Virus record (IMG/VR): IMGVR_UViG_3300030419_006157
Location: 1-53,645 of that record
Length of the DNA stretch: 53,645 bases
DNA from: a virus
Reading direction: 5' to 3' (one strand)
Part shown: positions 52,092 to 53,645 of the stretch, piece by piece
Numbering within the stretch: position 1 is the first letter of the stretch
Layout: each line of letters starts with the position of its first letter
Translations under genes and position numbers: made by a program
The notes under the pieces: generated by a model
What the model saw: only the letters and a program-made list of their open reading frames with translations
Told to the model about the DNA's origin: nothing
The model's database searches: none

Positions 52092-52496
52092 CTACTTATC
52101 TTCTTTTACGATGTACACCTTCTGTCCATCGATAAAGACATCCCTTGCATAATGCACGGGCTCCTTTGTTTTAACGTCTACAAAGGATTCATACTTATAA
52201 GGATTATAAGTCACCTGCCTAAGCGTCTTAGGCTTCCTAGCTTTACGCTCCTCTAAAGATTTAACCTTACCTAGATCGTGAACATAACCGCGCACGGTTG
52301 CGTGGACGTTCTTCCGTCTGGTTTCTAAAACTCTCTGCCTTCCCGCTTCGCTAACATTAAAGTCTATGCGCCCATAATGACCCTTCTTACCAACTATCCT
52401 TATAGCGTGGGTATGCTTTACAACAAGGCCCGTTTTGCGATCTTTCACGCTCAAGCACTTCTTATGTAAGTTGTAATATACTTCTACTGCCCTCAT
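52092..52496 (-). CDS. Conserved phage protein, unknown function
   Basis: This 134-residue basic protein begins MRAVEVYYNLHKKCLSVKD, with a central EAGRQRVLETRRKNVHATVRG that resembles a conserved hypothetical family of T4-like and cyanophages. Lys/Arg-rich, strand-helix pattern. It starts 9 nt after an early -10 box. Function unknown. Confidence 0.75.
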   Translation of the reverse strand: MRAVEVYYNLHKKCLSVKDRKTGLVVKHTHAIRIVGKKGHYGRIDFNVSEAGRQRVLETRRKNVHATVRGYVHDLGKVKSLEERKARKPKTLRQVTYNPYKYESFVDVKTKEPVHYARDVFIDGQKVYIVKEDK

Positions 52497-52505
52497 TGTC
52501 TTTAT

Positions 52506-52534
52506 AGACTATCAAAAAGATATTTAAGTGTCAA
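52506..52534 (-). promoter_or_regulatory. Early promoter TTGACA-17-TAGTCT
   Basis: Consensus -35; ATG 52496 lies 9 nt after the -10 box. The -35 overlaps the end of the next gene upstream. Confidence 0.75.
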
Positions 52535-52811
52535 TACTTTTTTTTCCTAATTCGATTATTAAATTAAGCTCTCTTTCAACACATTCTTCATCTAGATATC
52601 CTTTGACTGTATCACCCCAACCTAATGGATCGCACATCATTCCTTGGTGGCGAAATACACCCATCTCATACAAGCCCTTTTCGCTGCCATATGAATGCTT
52701 ATGTTTCACCACGGAAACGTCATAGCCATTTGGCAATTCCACGTATGCCTGAATCGCACCCTCTCCGTGCGTCTTGGATATATCATCAAACTTTAGTTGA
52801 GCAAATTCCAT
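52524..52811 (-). CDS. Conserved phage protein, unknown function
   Basis: This 95-residue protein has GEGAIQAYVELPNGYDVSVV, GLYEMGVF, DPLGWGDTVKGYLDEECVERELNLI. The alternation of a strand region with PNGY and a C-terminal helix resembles small conserved proteins of cyanophages. No clear promoter was found directly upstream, so it may be read from the 53126 unit. Confidence 0.7.
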   Translation of the reverse strand: MEFAQLKFDDISKTHGEGAIQAYVELPNGYDVSVVKHKHSYGSEKGLYEMGVFRHQGMMCDPLGWGDTVKGYLDEECVERELNLIIELGKKSIDT

Positions 52812-52839
52812 TTTATTTACTGTAAAAAAGATCCCGCTT

Positions 52840-52908
52840 TTATGTGGTTACGGAATAGGCGTTTATGATAACCAGTGACAAAACATAGTACAAAAAGCAC
52901 CGCCACAT
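52840..52908 (-). CDS. Possible 22-residue hydrophobic microprotein
   Basis: ATG 52908 to TAA 52840 encodes 22 residues beginning MWRCFLYYVLSLVIINAYS, after an AAGGGAAGG ribosome binding site. Its length and hydrophobicity match the plus-strand microproteins, but it lacks their acidic-basic pair after the helix. The upstream gap carries the only minus-strand GACCCT motif. Confidence 0.35.
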   Translation of the reverse strand: MWRCFLYYVLSLVIINAYSVTT

Positions 52909-52931
52909 TGCCTTCCCTTTTCAGGGTCAAA

Positions 52932-53126
52932 TTAACATCTATCAGGTAACATCCAATCCTCTCGGATGCGTTTGGTGCGAGCCACTGATTCCTCAATGAG
53001 TCGATGAACATCTTCGACCATCTCACTACCCATTGTGACTTCCCCATGAGTAGTTAACCAATCCTCAAGGTCATCCTTGATTCGGTTAATCATTATTCTG
53101 TCGTGTTGGTCTTGTTTGTCATCCAT
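52932..53126 (-). CDS. Small charged protein, unknown function
   Basis: This 64-residue helical protein (MDDKQDQHDRIMINRIKDDL...) starts 6 nt after a consensus early promoter. Asp, Glu and Arg dominate. Not recognised. Confidence 0.7.
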   Translation of the reverse strand: MDDKQDQHDRIMINRIKDDLEDWLTTHGEVTMGSEMVEDVHRLIEESVARTKRIREDWMLPDRC

Positions 53127-53132
53127 GTTTTT

Positions 53133-53161
53133 ATTAAACCAGAAATAAGTTCGTTTGTCAA
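53133..53161 (-). promoter_or_regulatory. Early promoter TTGACA-17-TTTAAT
   Basis: Consensus -35 and the TTTAAT -10 seen in the plus-strand block. ATG 53126 lies 6 nt after the -10 box. Confidence 0.75.
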
Positions 53162-53412
53162 CTATTATTTTCGTTATTCTCTCTTATAATATCGGCAGCA
53201 TTATCGGGGCAAAGGCTCAATACTTTGTCATTCATTCCAAATCTGGATAAATCATAATCCCATTTGAGAGTTACTTCATCTCTATATTCTGAATCTGCAT
53301 CATATACCTCAAACTCCATCTCTTTATATGGGCCAGAGTTGTCTGTAAAATTTGTCCTTATGTCTTGGATGTAGCCGCCCTCAATCCATACCATGAATTT
53401 AAGATTCTTCAT
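53158..53412 (-). CDS. Small protein, unknown function
   Basis: This 84-residue protein begins MKNLKFMVWIEGGYIQDIRT, is acidic with strand-rich N-terminus and ends in an Asn/Glu stretch. A GGAGGGC ribosome binding site lies in the end of the gene before it. The VWIEGGYI segment is reminiscent of phage conserved hypotheticals, but no family is named. Confidence 0.65.
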   Translation of the reverse strand: MKNLKFMVWIEGGYIQDIRTNFTDNSGPYKEMEFEVYDADSEYRDEVTLKWDYDLSRFGMNDKVLSLCPDNAADIIRENNENNS

Positions 53413-53571
53413 TTAGCCCTCCAATTTCTTAAAGTTGTTTACTACAATGTCACAAGTATCTTCTAGTATGATTTGCCCTAGAACTGGGTCAATTCCACTC
53501 GCTGTGATAAAAGCGTCCATGTAAGCAATGAATTCCTCTTGGATTTGTTCTCTGACTTCTTCTTTAGTCAT
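53413..53571 (-). CDS. Small acidic protein, unknown function (52 residues)
   Basis: ATG 53571 to TAA 53413, beginning MTKEEVREQIQEEFIAYMDA and ending NNFKKLEG. It has a GGAGGAC ribosome binding site and is adjacent to both neighbours, as in an operon using ordinary Shine-Dalgarno sites rather than leaderless starts. Confidence 0.65.
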   Translation of the reverse strand: MTKEEVREQIQEEFIAYMDAFITASGIDPVLGQIILEDTCDIVVNNFKKLEG

Positions 53572-53645
53572 TTAGTCCTCCAATAAATAGTTTTTTGCTG
53601 ACTCAATTACTTTTTGATAATACTCATTATCTTCTGGCTCGAAAC
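53572..53645 (-). CDS. Partial CDS at the right edge
   Basis: The last 23 codons of a gene entering from the right, ending VIESAKNYLLED, stop directly before the ATG of the next gene. The rest is outside the window. Confidence 0.6.
   Translation of the reverse strand, partial: FEPEDNEYYQKVIESAKNYLLED

Overview
The window is part of a large tailed double-stranded DNA bacteriophage genome (Caudoviricetes), most likely aquatic and infecting a Gram-negative host. Large terminase, portal, capsid protease/scaffold, HK97-type major capsid protein, tail genes and a collagen-like fibre are all recognisable. The Gram-negative host is inferred from several lipoproteins with lipobox signals and spanin-like proteins. 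Several small genes resemble hypothetical proteins I know from cyanophage-like marine phages. No integrase was seen.

About 1-38.7 kb is mostly on the minus strand and is read right to left: zinc-ribbon protein, sigma factor, candidate small terminase, C2H2-ERCC4 nuclease, TerL, portal, a tail-tube-like protein, a tubulin/FtsZ homologue, a lysis cassette (3-TM holin, TM/coiled-coil protein, lipoprotein-TM protein, C39-like lipoprotein, small lipoprotein), protease/scaffold, decoration protein, major capsid protein, fibre adaptor, 1986-residue collagen-like fibre, LamG-like fibre proteins, a glycosyltransferase-sulfotransferase-methyltransferase trio, neck proteins, a second tail-tube-like protein, and a truncated gene at the left edge. 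Many transcription units start 8-25 nt after a conserved GTGTAA hexamer. This is a candidate late promoter for the sigma factor encoded at 33.3-34.0 kb. TTCG-type and other intrinsic terminators precede several of these promoters.

About 34.6-42.1 kb carries PhoH, a sulfotransferase-nucleotidyltransferase fusion, and a plus-strand operon of three glycosyltransferases and an NAD-dependent epimerase with stop/start overlaps. Together with the trio at 5.5-8.1 kb this suggests the phage decorates something, perhaps its fibres, with sulfated sugars.

About 42.3-50.2 kb is a different landscape: short, more GC-rich plus-strand genes (one DUF2958, one gp88-like, the rest unknown) separated by a repeated regulatory layout. 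Typical order is terminator, copies of TT(C)GACCCT(G)AA, TTATTTG, a DnaA-box-like TGTGAATAA, a sigma70-like promoter, then an ATG only 6-10 nt past the -10 box (probable leaderless mRNAs). It holds 40 co-oriented GACCCT motifs, 15 co-oriented TGTG[A/G]ATAA boxes, and 13 TACGTRYRCGTA iterons, five of them in a 15-bp tandem array. It also has a gene with 13 GATC sites in about 200 bp and a family of 22-24-residue single-TM microproteins. I read this block as a candidate replication origin plus early-gene promoter cassettes.

About 50.3-53.6 kb returns to the minus strand, with an SleB-like endolysin, small early genes with the same leaderless promoters, and a large, highly structured RNA of about 550 nt (possibly about 800 nt). 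The RNA has its own promoter and resembles in style the GOLLD/ROOL class of giant phage RNAs. All family assignments come from reading motifs; no database search was run.
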